Assembly (NCBI GenBank): GCA_014529385.2 | Contig: CM043953.1 | Span: 76,746,872 to 76,810,871 of the forward strand | Direction: 5' to 3' | DNA length: 64,000 nt | From: Adiantum capillus-veneris | Lineage: Eukaryota > Streptophyta > Polypodiopsida > Polypodiales > Pteridaceae | In this document: positions 1-10,874 of the stretch, one piece after another | Position numbering within the stretch: position 1 is the stretch's first letter | How the letters are laid out: the number at the start of each line of letters is the position of its first letter | The notes under the pieces: generated by a model | Database searches by the model: none | Told to the model about the DNA's origin: nothing | Seen by the model: the letters and a program-made list of their open reading frames with translations, nothing else | Position numbers and translations under genes: made by a program

Positions 1-374
1 GCTACAGAGGTAGAGAGAGAGATAGATAGTAGATAGAGAAAGTCGGCGTGAAAGAGTTAGGTTGGCTGACCAATTGTATGAAAAGGACAGAAACTCTCTC
101 TATCTCTCTCTCTCTCCCTCTAGAAGAAACTATGGAACTAAAAGAGGCAAAGGGGTTTTGCCCACTACATGCATTGCCATGTACACCTCGGAGTGCACGT
201 ATGTATCTACCCATATAGGATTTGACCAATAAAGACAAGATTTTGACCCAGTGATCCTGATCTCCGTACACCTCTGGATCGAGGTGTACGGAGATCGGGC
301 AAGACTAGAGAATGCGAGGTAGTTTACACTGAGAGGAGTATAGTATATTAAAACAACATTCATAATCATTGTAG
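1..374. other. 5' part of CACTA-1 before the transposase, GA/CT rich
   Basis: The first 130 bases are rich in GA and CT runs. A strong inverted repeat follows at 259-296. I see no coding sequence I can support. The open frames here run against the transposase and have no recognisable motif. The stretch is most simply the leader or promoter side of the transposase gene. Confidence 0.4.
259..296. repeat. perfect 16-bp inverted repeat
   Basis: Arms 259-274 (GATCTCCGTACACCTC) and 281-296 are exact reverse complements around a 6-base loop. It lies about 80 bases upstream of the first transposase ATG at 375. Function unknown; it could be a subterminal binding site or simply a hairpin. Confidence 0.85.
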
Positions 375-437
375 ATGGCAACGTCATCAACTAACATGGA
401 GGAAAATATTGCATGCTCGTGCACGCTCTGCAAGTAT

Positions 438-463
438 CAAATCCTACGTATGCGTAGGATTTG
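438..463. repeat. perfect 11-bp inverted repeat inside the first transposase segment
   Basis: CAAATCCTACG (438-448) and CGTAGGATTTG (453-463) pair perfectly around TATG. The palindrome lies inside the coding frame just after the CSCTLCK motif. Confidence 0.85.
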
Positions 464-570
464 TAATGAGCATGTGCACAAGTACGGAGAGTTTGCTAGA
501 GAAATCATACAGAATCTACGATACGACTCCTACGGAACGGGCATTGATTTTCACGACATAACACCTACAT

Positions 571-572
<2 letters not shown>

Positions 573-665
<93 letters not shown>
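573..665. repeat. (GA)n microsatellite, about 46 units
   Basis: An almost pure GA run between the first and second coding segments of the transposase. In the frame of the first segment it encodes alternating Glu-Arg. It may be an intron expansion or an in-frame insertion. Confidence 0.95.
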
Positions 666-668
<3 letters not shown>

Positions 669-3131
669 AAGGATTATGTGTGAAGGTCCAACCAATATAG
701 AGCCAAGGATGGAAGCAGAAAAGGGCTTACAGATAGAAGACGACGGCATGGAGGAGATGCTGGATGCCTTCTTCCAGACAAGCGAGGAGAACGCTAACGA
801 CGCAGCACTAGAAGCCGTGCGCCTATCTCCTGAAGAAATGTTGAGGAAGTTGGCACGTCAACCAATCTATAAAGGCACCAAAATATCTGTGCTTCGTACT
901 TGTCTGGCGTTTTTGAATCTTCAGTCAGTGTACGGGTGGTCAGATGCAAGCGTCACTGCTTTGTTTAGGTGCACAATTTACAAAAGAGATTTTCCGATTG
1001 CAACGGTGACGTGCTTAGGGAGCTTTTAAATTTAATGTTGCTTAAATAGGTTATTGCGGGAGCAACTTCTCCCAGCTGGCAATAATATGCCCCCCTCCAG
1101 GCCAGATGCAAAGCAACTATTGACCTCAGTTGGCTTGGACTACAACAAGATTCATGCATGTCCAAATGATTGTATTCTTTTTCGCAATGAATTCACAGAT
1201 TGTCTGTCGTGTCCTAAGTGCAGAGCAATGCACTACAAACAAGATGCGGTTGGCGAGTAAGTGCCAGCTAAAGTGTTACGGCATTTCCCTATTATTCCTA
1301 GGATAAAAAGCATGTTTTGTTGTGGTTCCATTGCAAAGTTGATGCGGTGGCATTCTACGAATAGATCCACTGATGCAACATTTAGGGTGCCCGCTAATTC
1401 AAAGGCTTGGAAGCACATTGAAGATACCATATGTTGCTGTACTGGGGTGATCTACTAATTAACCATTTGCTAGATCCAATGCATATATTCAAGAATGTGG
1501 GAGAGCTCCTCTAGAAGACAATCATGGGAATGAAAGACAATCGAGCTTCACGAGATGATTTGCAGTCAGTTGGAAAGATGCCAGAGTTGTGGCCTTTCAC
1601 CAATGCATCTGGCCAAACAAAGCTTCCAAGAGCGCCATGGGTATTGCTAAAAAGCGAGGAGCGACAAGTTAAAAGGATGATTTCAGAGTTCAGGACGCCA
1701 ACAGGATATATGCGATGTCTCAAGACATCATTCACCCATGACGATCAACTGTAAGGACTGAAATCGCAACTGGCATAAGTTCTTGCAATTCATTCTTCCA
1801 ATCGCGATCAAGGGGTGTTTAACGGAGGAAGTGCGGACCTACATACACAAGATTTCAGAGCTAGTGTGGTGGATCTCTTCCAAGGAGATACGAGAGGAAT
1901 CTATTGCAGTCGCAAGGGCTAACTCCATTGAGGCAGTTTGCATGATTAAGAAGTATTTACCCACAAGCTATCTAACTATCCAAATTCACTTGCTCGTCCA
2001 TGTAGTAGATGATGTTGCAGTGGCAGGTACAGTCCACAACCATTGGATGTTCTTTCTAGAGCGGTTCATGAAAACACCTAAGGGTTTTGTTCGCCAAAAA
2101 GCGTGTCCAAAGGGAAGCATGACAGAAGGATGGCTGGTGCAAGAGTCTCTTGTCTTGATGATCGAATTTCTATCCGTTTCTGACCCAGAAATACCTCGAC
2201 TATGGAGCGATGAGGAGGATGTAAGACTGGTGGGAGGGGAGCCGTAGGGACAAGGGGTGCCGAAGAAAATGAATGACGCCATGCGAGAAAAGATCATGAA
2301 GTTCTGTATACTAAAGTCAGAGCCGATGCAAAAAAAACTTGAAAGGTACGAAGAAGAGAAAGAGAGACGCAATAGGGAGCGACACGATTTCAGGCAAAGC
2401 CGAACGACTAGAGGCTTACCCTTGCCAGACTATCTCGCTCCTCTACCTGAATTCCCTACAATGGCATGGTTGGACAAGACAGTGAGAGCAACTCGACAGA
2501 TCGGAGAACCCATATCTCTAGAAGAGGAAGAGCTGTCTATTGGATGTGACTAGAGGTATCATACATACATGGCATTGTGGTCGCATGGAAAGCATTTCAG
2601 AACACAACAAATTGACAGCAGAAGAAACACGTTTGACAGTGGGGTAGTGGTTAGTTTCATGCAACAGAGCAGGGCCAGTGCCAGAGACACGATTGACAGT
2701 ACTAGCAACCTAGATTATTGTGGTCTGGTGTCAGATATCCTGAAAGTCAGCGGATTTGCCAGCTCGCGGAGCTGCAGTTTTTGACCAGCATTCTGACGCC
2801 TTGGCCTGAGCAAGATCGGAACAAAATCAATTATATAGTGGAGACCATCATGAGAGAGTACCAGCCTGCTCCGGGTTCAAAGGATCTTTCGAGGAGGTGA
2901 ATCAAGGGTGTTGCACGGGACACTGTGAAACATCGACGAGATGCAGCTCAGCAAGCTTTCGGGACCGGCTTGCCAAAGCCTTCGGGCATCTCACACGAGA
3001 CGTGGCAGCAGATCGGGGAGGATGAGCGGGCAGCGGACACGCAGTTTAGACAGCAGCGGCCGCACAGATAGGACAGATGACCATGGGGACATCTCATCTT
3101 GGCAACGGAGGCTTCGACACCTTTCGCTATG

Positions 3132-3530
3132 AGTTTGTGAGTTTCCAATCCAATCCTAGCTATGGCATTTTTTTAAACGTGATGAATCATGTATTCTTAG
3201 TACTTTGATTTTTGTATAAACGCAGAATCTTGCAATGCATTGAGCCTCAACATGCCAGGAGGAGACATATGGATATCGCAGAGGTATCTATGAAGTATTG
3301 AATGATCTTGATGCTTCAGGAGAGCCTGTAGACTAGGAGGCCTTAGAGTCTCGTTGATCGATTGAGGTGAGACGTTAATATGTGTGAGTTGATTTAATTA
3401 AATAATTATATGTGAAGTAATATCAATACTAATTTTGTGACTTGTCCTATGTGCAGGTTGTGATGCCTAGTCAGCAGTGGATTTCATATGTATGTTTTGT
3501 GAGACACAGACACGCTTCTGTGTCTATTTT
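3132..3530. other. non-coding part of CACTA-1 after the transposase
   Basis: AT-rich sequence with no ORF I can support. It may hold the last small exon or the 3' untranslated region of the transposase. Confidence 0.4.
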
Positions 3531-3534
3531 TTGT

Positions 3535-3745
3535 ATAGACATGGTTATGGTTATTGTCATTGTATAGACATGGTTATGGTTATTGTTCTTGTATAGACAT
3601 GGTTATGGTTATTGTTTTGTTTATGGTTATGTTTAACTTTATGGTTATAGTTATGGTTATTGTTTTGTTTATGGTTATGGTTAGTATTATGGTTTTGATC
3701 AATTAATATGGTTATGGCCGGTTATGGTTTTAAGTTAGTTATGGT
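3535..3745. repeat. degenerate GGTTAT tandem repeat tract
   Basis: Repeated ATGGTTATGGTTATTGT blocks, three of them preceded by TTGTATAGAC, form a decayed hexamer array with the unit GGTTAT. The same unit forms a longer, purer array at 63580-63990, downstream of the second CACTA transposase. Confidence 0.85.
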
Positions 3746-3797
3746 TTTGCACAAAATTCATTTCATTTCTTTCATTTGCCTTAAATCTCATGTGAGA

Positions 3798-3820
3798 TCC
3801 TACATGGATAGCATGTAGGA
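3798..3820. repeat. 9-bp inverted repeat
   Basis: TCCTACATG (3798-3806) and CATGTAGGA (3812-3820) flank a 5-base loop. Its TCCTAC core resembles the arm of the palindrome at 438-463. Confidence 0.7.
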
Positions 3821-3918
3821 GGCGTATACATATGGTTTTTTTTGAAAAGTTTATGTTAAAACGAAGAAAACTCTACCGAAATTTCTGCGGGAGCACGGTT
3901 GATTTTGGTGCTGCTCAC

Positions 3919-4008
3919 TTTCTTGGGCAAAGGACAGGTAGTCTGGCTGTGGCTATGTCCATCTTTTCACTAGGCATAGGCCAGGCTACCTGTCCTCTGC
4001 CCAAGAAA
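3919..4008. repeat. foldback with 29-bp arms
   Basis: Arm 3919-3947 and arm 3980-4008 are reverse complements with two mismatches over 29 bases, around a 32-base loop. Each outer arm starts with TTTCTTGGGC or its complement. It lies about 185 bases inside the CACTA-1 3' end. Confidence 0.85.
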
Positions 4009-4025
4009 ATTTTTTTTTGTTATGG

Positions 4026-4194
4026 TCATCGCAATCTGCGTCGCTAGGCACGTCGAAATATGCGTCGATAACAGTATCTTTCGGCACATATATCGACGCA
4101 TATTGCAACGTTTTTGTAGGGACGCGTATTTCGCCGATTTTTTTGACGAAAAGCGTCGAAACCTGCGTCGAAGGCCCCCTTTTTTGTTGTAGTG
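4026..4194. repeat. CACTA-1 3' subterminal repeats and terminal inverted repeat
   Basis: GCGTCGA-type motifs occur repeatedly in both orientations (about 4038, 4061, 4092, 4151 and 4165), as is usual where CACTA transposases bind. The element ends with GTAGTG at 4194. The left partner is outside the window, so the 3-bp target duplication (ACA at 4195-4197 on this side) cannot be checked. Confidence 0.75.
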
Positions 4195-4440
4195 ACACAC
4201 ATCACTGCCACATGTATATGGTAACAAACATCAGTGACTCGTTGCATATGTACAAACAACTTTTGTAAAGGCACATTGAATTTGGATCACCAAACTGGCA
4301 AAAAATTAAAGTTTGTATTGACTTTTGAGAACTTAAGTGTAAATTGGGAAAAAAATAGTTGTTTGATTCATAGGCTTATATTTATGTGATAGACATGTGT
4401 ACATGCTCAGTTGACCAAAAAGATGCAAAAATTGCCATTT

Positions 4441-4462
4441 GTAAATAATTGCGATTATTTAC
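4441..4462. repeat. 22-bp palindrome, copy 1
   Basis: Each half matches GTAAATAATCG or its reverse complement, with one base off. Same motif as at 4734, 40153, 40437 and 40728. Confidence 0.8.
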
Positions 4463-4733
4463 TACTGTCTCATTTTTCAACTTTTTTTACCAAGTTGGCA
4501 TACAACTAGTTTTACCATGTTGTAATAAGCCCAGAAACCAAATTTGGTAAGATTTGGATCATTGGATTGAAAATTGTGACCAAATGTGCAAAGTCAGTCT
4601 GCGGACAGAAAACTGATGACCATTTGACCAAAAATTATCCAAACTTGATGAAACTTGGCTAGGGAGCTTAAGTTGAGGTGCTTAATAGATCTGTGTCAAG
4701 ATTGGGACAAAAACTTGCAAAAAATTAGCTAGA

Positions 4734-4755
4734 GTAAATAATCGCGATAATTTAT
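4734..4755. repeat. 22-bp palindrome, copy 2
   Basis: GTAAATAATCG followed by a slightly decayed mirror half. It starts 293 bases after copy 1. Confidence 0.75.
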
Positions 4756-5349
4756 ATATGCTCCAAAAATTGACAATCTTGCATATTTGAGCATACCACA
4801 AGGTCAAGCATATCAAGTAGACCACACAAATCAATTTTGGTGAAATTTGGATCACAAAAGTGAGACTTAAGCCAGATTCTTGAAATCAGAGTAGTCTGCG
4901 GACACAAAACAGTTTTGGTAAACTTGAACAAATTTTGTCCATACTTGTTGAAACTTGTCCAAAGACCTTAACAGGTTGGATACTTATACTGATATAGAGA
5001 GATACCATTTTTTGACTTTTGAACTTGTACAGTGTTAGACCAACATAATACAAAACCACCGGGCAACTTTGGGCTCAATTGGATCCAAATTGGTACATGT
5101 TCACTCAATTTCCAGGTTGCATATTAATCCTTTGGATTTTTACCAAAGTCAAGTCTGAAAATCTCAACTGCTGACTAAAATAGCTCGAATTGAAGTGATA
5201 CACATAGACCAATCACAATAGTTAGCCAAAACTACACAGTCTTTGTGAAAGAATAGCTAACTTGATCAAAATTGATACAGGAATTAGGCTGCAGAAGAGG
5301 AATCAGTAGCTTGACAGAAGTTGCAATCAATTCAAGAAGAAAATGACTT

Positions 5350-6282
5350 ATGAGTCTTATGAACATTAGATCTGATCATGTATTGGGAAATCAAGGCATA
5401 TTTGGAGAAACCTTCAGTAGAGTATCCACCAAAGAAAGTGTGAATCAAGGCAATTCTTTGCACACTATCCTTGAAGAAGTCTCAGATACTTTTTTTGATT
5501 CAATGTCCAAAATGTCTTCTTATTTGACTCAGTCGAAAACCGGAACGACAATGTGCTATAAGCATATACTCTCTTTTTATAAGACTAATCACCATGGAGC
5601 TCAGGTTTACCTAGATCCTAACGAAGAGTACGCTATTTGCATTGATGACCATGGTGTTGAGTTCAAAGAAAAAATCAGGACAAACAAACAAGGAAAATTG
5701 TACATAGATAGAAACGAAACTCAGTATTTACAAGTCAAAAACCCTGATGTGATAGACAAATGGGGTTTAGAAGTAAATACCATAATTCCAAATATGGCCT
5801 CAAAAGAAGGACCACCAACTTTAAAATTTGAGGGATACGATCAAGTTGATTTGAAGCCTTTGAAACGGCTTACTACTGATAATTCTAGGATTGGAGTCTA
5901 TTGTTGAAAGGATAGAAATGTAAAAGATCTTCTATGGACTTCGCATGCCAAATCAGGACAACTAGCACCAATGAAGATCATCTATATCTTCAAGATCAAG
6001 GATAAGGGATCAGCAGATCTACCAACCTACATGTTTAGGGATTGTTATAACAAAAACTTTGTTATGATGACTCCTGAGGAAATGGAACAAACCAAATATC
6101 AAGGGTATTCCATAAGAGATTGGATATTGGGCCAAGGACCAAAAACTATTCCAAGAGATGAACACCGTGAGAGATCTTTTGAAAGTAATGTTACGAAACC
6201 AGAAACCACCTTAGCATGCAAAAAACCGGGTGACACTAAGGCCAGTCGAGGGCTACATGAGTCACTATTTTCAACAGACTGA
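5350..6282 (+). pseudogene. N-terminal ORF of a Tat-like gypsy gag region
   Basis: One reading frame runs from 5350 to 6282 with a single in-frame stop at 5905-5907. I do not recognise a domain in the N-terminal 185 residues. The second part carries the phrases YSIRDWILGQG and RDEHRERSF. It lies just upstream of a capsid-type gag region on the same strand, so it is read as the start of that element's polyprotein. It could instead be a separate leader ORF. Confidence 0.5.
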
Positions 6283-6364
6283 TTTGGAGGACTCAAAACA
6301 AGACCAATTGCCAGAAGATCGGGAGTTGAACCAAATAGACGTGTCAGACCAGTTGATTTTCAAA

Positions 6365-6955
6365 AATGGGTCAAAAATACAGTGGATCAGGGGATCCATA
6401 TGAACACTTAGCAAGCTTTAAGCAAGTGCTAAGAGCAGAATGCATATTTGATTTCCATACTCAATTCGAGTGGTTTGGAATGACATTACAAGGAAAATCA
6501 TTAACATGGTTCTAAAAGATTCCACCAAGGTCATTCACAGACTTGAACACATTAGCTCAAGGATTTGTAGCTGCTTGTTCCAAAATGGGAATCAAACACA
6601 ATACGGTAGCTCAAATCTACAGCTTTAAACAGAAACAAGGTGAGTCTATTAGGGATTGTGCAACTCGAATGAAACAATACATAGCCAGATGCCTAGAGCT
6701 AAAGATACCTACAAAAGAACAACTAGTATCATTGTTTCTAGAGGGACTGCCAAACAAAGAACTTCATGCTATAATGCATAGCAAGAAGCATACAACCCTA
6801 GAAGAGTGTGTGTCAGATGCTATTCACTTAGGAGACAATTGTGATATTTTCAACGAGAAGATATGCCTAAGGATAACCAAAGTGAGAAAACAGCATCCAC
6901 TAAACCAGCACAAGTGGGAACGGCTGCAGGACCACTTTCAGTCATCATAGAAGAC
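6365..6955 (+). pseudogene. retrotransposon gag (capsid) region, decayed
   Basis: The protein forms virus-like particles around element RNA. The first part (about 6365-6510) reads DPYEHLASFKQVLRAECIF and LQGKSLTWF, then a stop at 6513-6515. The frame continues from 6543 with FKQKQGESIRDCATRMKQY and LFLEGLPNKELHAIMHS, which match the retrotransposon gag fold. It ends near 6950. Upstream and downstream parts are in other frames, so the copy is broken. Confidence 0.75.
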
Positions 6956-7150
6956 ATGCTCAAAAGGATGAATGACATGATGAATAACATGCAAAAAGCA
7001 CCTATGAGGGGACCAGGGCAAGGGATACCTTAACAAGGACAACCAATTAGACTGCAAAAATGGTGTGAAATCGAGGGTAAATGGACCAACCATGAGACCA
7101 ATGAGTGCTATTACCGACCAAAGTATGATGGGAATGTTCCGTACGTACCC

Positions 7151-7692
7151 ATGAGGCCACAAGGACAACCCATGTACAGATACTATCCTAACATGGCACC
7201 AGCTCAAAGACCACCTATGGATATGGAAAGACCTCAATCCGTGTTGGGTCAACAACCTTCGTATCTAGGACATAATGCAGTGCCTGTAAAGTACATGCAT
7301 TCAGAAGAAGTCATAGATGAACAAGCACTAGGCCTGTTACACCCTATGTTGAGCCTAGTCCATCTAGAGTAATGGTAGGAGGAGATTGGTATAATTCACA
7401 TCCACCACCAATGGAAGAACCTGTGACTTATGCTCCACCAAAGCTCGCACCAATGTATTATGTAGCTAATCAAGGTGTTAGACCTCCTATGGTAAGACCC
7501 ATGATTAAGCCAAGAACGGAAAACTGTCATAATTGTGGTGCAGATGATCATTGGAAAAATGAATGCCCAGAGCCTGACAAGAACCTTAAGCCACTTGAAG
7601 CTTATTGCATACAATTTTGCAATAAGCTTATTGCATACAATGTTGTAAAAAGGGAGGACACTTCCCAGAAGATTGTCCTAAAAATCCTTTAA
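7151..7692 (+). pseudogene. gag C-terminal region with CCHC zinc knuckle
   Basis: A Pro/Met-rich linker leads to CHNCGADDHWKNEC (7525-7566), a perfect CX2CX4HX4C zinc knuckle that binds element RNA. A second knuckle-like stretch follows in a different frame (about 7635-7680) with GGHFPEDCP. Between them about 25 bases are duplicated (CTTATTGCATACAAT at about 7601 and 7628), which shifts the frame and breaks the second knuckle. Confidence 0.75.
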
Positions 7693-7698
7693 ACAAGG

Positions 7699-7800
7699 GT
7701 AAAACAGTAGTAAATGTAGTCCAAGTGATACCTAGTAGCTCATCAAAGAGTAAAACAGTAGTAAATGTAGTCCAAGTGATACCTAGTAGCTCATCAGAGA
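7699..7800. repeat. 51-bp tandem duplication
   Basis: Copy 7699-7749 is repeated at 7750-7800 with only a base or two changed. Both begin GTAAAACAGTAGTAAATG. 51 is a multiple of three, so the frame is kept and the encoded Val-rich/Ser-rich stretch is doubled. Confidence 0.9.
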
Positions 7801-9690
7801 GTGAACCCATTGTTCCAAGCTCGAAAGTATGGCAAAACCTGAGGAGTTTGTGGTAAGAGACAATCAAGAAAAATTTGAGGTAGTGGTAGAACCCCACTTT
7901 GAACCGAAAGATCCAGAACTTATAGTGTTGGACAGTGAAGATACCTTAGACAGAATTCCATTCGTAGAGGAAGACTGGCCAGGACACTTATGGAAATAAG
8001 TTAGAGAGATCAATGATGGGAGCCTAACTCTAAAGTCAACTCATATAGAGGAAGTTTGGTTAGACAACCGATCTCCTAATATAGACATGAATGTACAATC
8101 CTTATATGGAGATTGCGGATCTGAAGCTTTAGGAATGTCTAAACCATTGACCTTGAAAACATTAACCTCTTACTTGGGAGATAACAAAGATGAATCCATA
8201 GTGTGTAAGACCACTCAGGTAAAAAGAGCGAAACATACCCTAGAAGTAAACAACATTCATTCGATCATGTCTACACCCATCCAATGCCCTCTTACTTTGG
8301 AAGAGCTGTTAAAAATCAGACCATATTTTTGGAATGATCTATAGAAACCCTAGAGAAGGTGGGGATAACGGGGCTAATCGCACAAAATTTGGAAAAATCG
8401 AAACACGAACTAGACAACAAAGAGATTGGATCTGTTCCAACGAACAAAGTCGGAGAATACTACAAAGGAGACACTACCCTTCCAATGAAATATAATGACA
8501 TAGAAACCATGGCAATACCGGGATAGTAGGGTAGGCATAGCCATAGCCACGAAAGCAGTATGGGAATCTTAGGGACAACCACCCATTAGAAAAACTCAAA
8601 TGAAATCGCAATTGGATGATGGACACATTGAAAGACCCTTAGGACTGCTTGAAAAAGTGACAGTTAATTCCTGTGGGATTGAATATCAACACAATTTTTC
8701 CATAGTAAACTTTGGGAAGAAACTCAATTACGAAATCATATTGGAAAGACCTTTCATGTGACAGGTACAGCTTATCCAAGATTGGGAAAACAATTATCTG
8801 TACTTGAAGCAAGTGGGATCTATAACAAGGGTTAATCTAAAACATCACACTTATAAAGATGTCATGAAAACGCCCATATAAGAGTTTGATTGAGCCTCTT
8901 CGGCTGAAACTAAGCTTCCATCTTGGTTGAACAAAGACACTCCTATTTGGATATGCGGAGCTTCAAAAAATAGGAGCTTAAAATGGGAAGAATGTATATT
9001 AGAAAGGGATTGCACAGACGAAGCCTATGTACCTGAACCCTTTCCAAATCATTTGTTTGAGCCATTTGAATGGACTCAAATTTTAGCGACAATGGATGTA
9101 TGTGTGAATACGTCTATGCCTACTCAATTTTGCAATGAGGATGGCTACGACATAATTCCCATCCAAATGATCTCAACCCTCCACATTGAAGATGAAATTG
9201 AGGAACCCAAGGACTTGATGAAAGCTCAACAAGTCTTTTTAGACCTCTACTACGATGCAACAGATGAGTTAGAAGAACACTCAGCTACCTCAGAAGATTC
9301 GGGGTTTAAAAAAGAACATGTGAGAGCTAAGCTACTCATGAAAGGAGAGGAGGAAAAGTTTTTTGACTTTCCAAACCAGTAAGCGAGAAGACAAAAATGG
9401 TATAGACGAAAAAGAGACACTAGAAACGTGAAAGCTAAACATATGCCATCAGTCTCCATTAGAACACAGTTCTTGATGCAGATAGATGCACATGATTGTG
9501 TCAAGGACAAAATCACTGACAGATATCCTTCAAATGAAAATCCAAAAATGTTGAAAACATCAAGAAAAATGAGGAAGGATACTCAAGCAAAGCTAAAGAA
9601 ACAGGATGAGCAAATCATGACACGAGTTGAGGGGAAAAAGAAGTATCAAGAGTTGAAAAAATCTCTAAAGGAGATATATACAACCAAAAT
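7801..9690 (+). pseudogene. protease and downstream part of the Tat-like gypsy polyprotein, decayed
   Basis: Several pieces in shifting frames. At about 8640-8760 I read NFSIVNFGKKLNYEIILE then RPFM, which fits the second half of a retropepsin (ILG-type motif, here ILE), followed by GSITRVNLKHHTYKDV. A longer open piece follows at 8927-9382 (PSWLNKDTPIWICGASKN just before and in it), and a Lys-rich piece at 9428-9690. No reverse transcriptase follows; the sequence passes into satellite DNA at about 9692. Confidence 0.6.
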
Positions 9691-10648
9691 GGAAAAGCAA
9701 TCCATGTTCTTCATTCATGGTGAAAATCACTCCTCGCTTGCCTCTGAGAGGAATGCACATTTTTCTTTGAAATTCACTGCATTTGTTCGTCACTCGACTT
9801 CCTTTGGAACTCAGTTCATTTGTCCCTTTGAACAAGATCTGAGTGTTCCGAACGTCCAAACATCTTAACGCTAAATATGCCTCCTCAACATTCTGGAAAC
9901 ATGTCATGCATGTTTTTTGTTTGCCAAGAAAACCAGTCCTCGCTCGACTTTGAGAGTAATGTGCATTTTCTCTGAAATCCGCTGTGTTTTTTTATTGCCA
10001 TCAAACTATAGCGAAGGCGGCCCAAATTCAGTCACATCATTGTTGTGTGCTACTCACTCCATGGGTATATGGGATCCAAACCCACTAGCCAAGGTCGTCT
10101 CTCCATATATGCCGAGATAGCCTCACTCAACTCCCTCTGAAACTTACTCCATCTATCCCTCTTTGACCAACATCTAAGTGTTTTGAGCCTTGACACTAAA
10201 CATGCCTTCTCAATACTTTGGAAACATGCAATCCATGTGCTTTGTTCGTCAAGGGAATCACTCCTGGCTCGACTCTGAGAAAAGTGAGTAATTTCTCTGA
10301 AACTATAACCTGTCAAATCTTGTACCCATGTCGACCCAAATGTAGCCAAATCATTGGTGTGTGATGCTTATGCCATGTCTATGTTAAGTATGGAGCCTGA
10401 TTTACCCTTGTAATTTTCTGTGGTAAAAGCGCACATTTGTAAGGCCCCCATTATGAGTAGAAGCCATCGTGCGTGAAGGAAAATCACTCACCAGAAACCA
10501 AAATTTTCACGAACAAGACTCAGGGGCAACTTTAGAGGCCTCGGGGGCGGAGGCCTCGAGAAATTTTTTTCCGCCGGAATATTCCTTTTCGCTGGAATAT
10601 TATGGCTGGACGGCGGCCGGAAAGTGGTCGGAAAACAACCGATCGGTT

Positions 10649-10744
10649 GGCCGATGGCCGGTGGTCGAAAGTCAATGGCCGGTGGCCGGTGGTCAGAAGT
10701 CAATGGCCGGTGGCCGGTGGTCGGAAGTCAATGGCCGGTGGCCG
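10649..10744. repeat. 28-bp GC-rich tandem repeat in the solo LTR
   Basis: Units at 10649-10676, 10677-10704, 10705-10732 and a part at 10733-10744, built on GGCCGGTGGCCGGTGGTC followed by AGTCAAT. It lies about 130 bases upstream of the TATA box, where an LTR enhancer would sit. Confidence 0.85.
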
Positions 10745-10874
10745 AATTCAAAAGCGGACTTGTCTTCTCAAGGGCGGCCACACATGGGCGGATTGGAGGG
10801 TCCGATTTGGACTTATTCGCACAAGGGCAGCTACACATGGCTGTCTCTCATAAGAGAGGGCAGCCCTTTTGGCC

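Larger units (their letters stand above)
375..3131 (+). pseudogene. TNP2-like CACTA transposase, decayed
   Basis: In the CACTA family this nuclear protein cuts and moves the element. Readable parts, in order: an N-terminal transposase-associated region with CSCTLCK (375-572); a second segment (676-1029); the TNP2 core with HACPNDCILF and a C-P-K-C pair (about 1054-1260); the stretch KVLRHFPIIPRIKSMF, then WHSTNRSTDAT and the DPMHIFKN box (1261-1510); the LPRAPWVLL box (about 1620-1660); a DUF4218-like region with HLLVHVVDDV and MFFLERFMKT (1783-2247); and a DUF4216-like start with HGKHFRTQQ and LDYCGLVSDI (2569-2784). The segments lie in different frames with stops such as 1258-1260, so the gene is dead or needs several introns. 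The last readable part is Gln-rich (about 2940-3060). Family assignment is firm; exon borders are not. Confidence 0.85.
1..4194 (+). mobile_element. CACTA/EnSpm DNA transposon CACTA-1, 5' end outside the window
   Basis: The segment holds a decayed TNP2-type transposase (375 to about 3130), then AT-rich DNA with a GGTTAT tract, a foldback and a 3' terminus. The right end reads TTGTTGTAGTG at 4184-4194, the reverse complement of a CACTACAA terminal repeat that defines the CACTA superfamily. Just inside it are several copies of GCGTCGA or its complement, as expected for CACTA subterminal repeats. The left terminal repeat is not in the window, so the element starts upstream. No gene product can be intact, because the coding region has stops and frame changes. 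Confidence 0.8.
4195..5349 (+). other. LTR/leader region of a Tat-like gypsy element
   Basis: AT-rich non-coding DNA directly upstream of a gag-type ORF. It contains two copies of a 22-bp near-palindrome (4441-4462 and 4734-4755) spaced 293 bases apart. The same palindrome recurs at 40153, 40437 and 40728, upstream of another ORF. I cannot define LTR borders or a primer binding site here. Confidence 0.5.
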
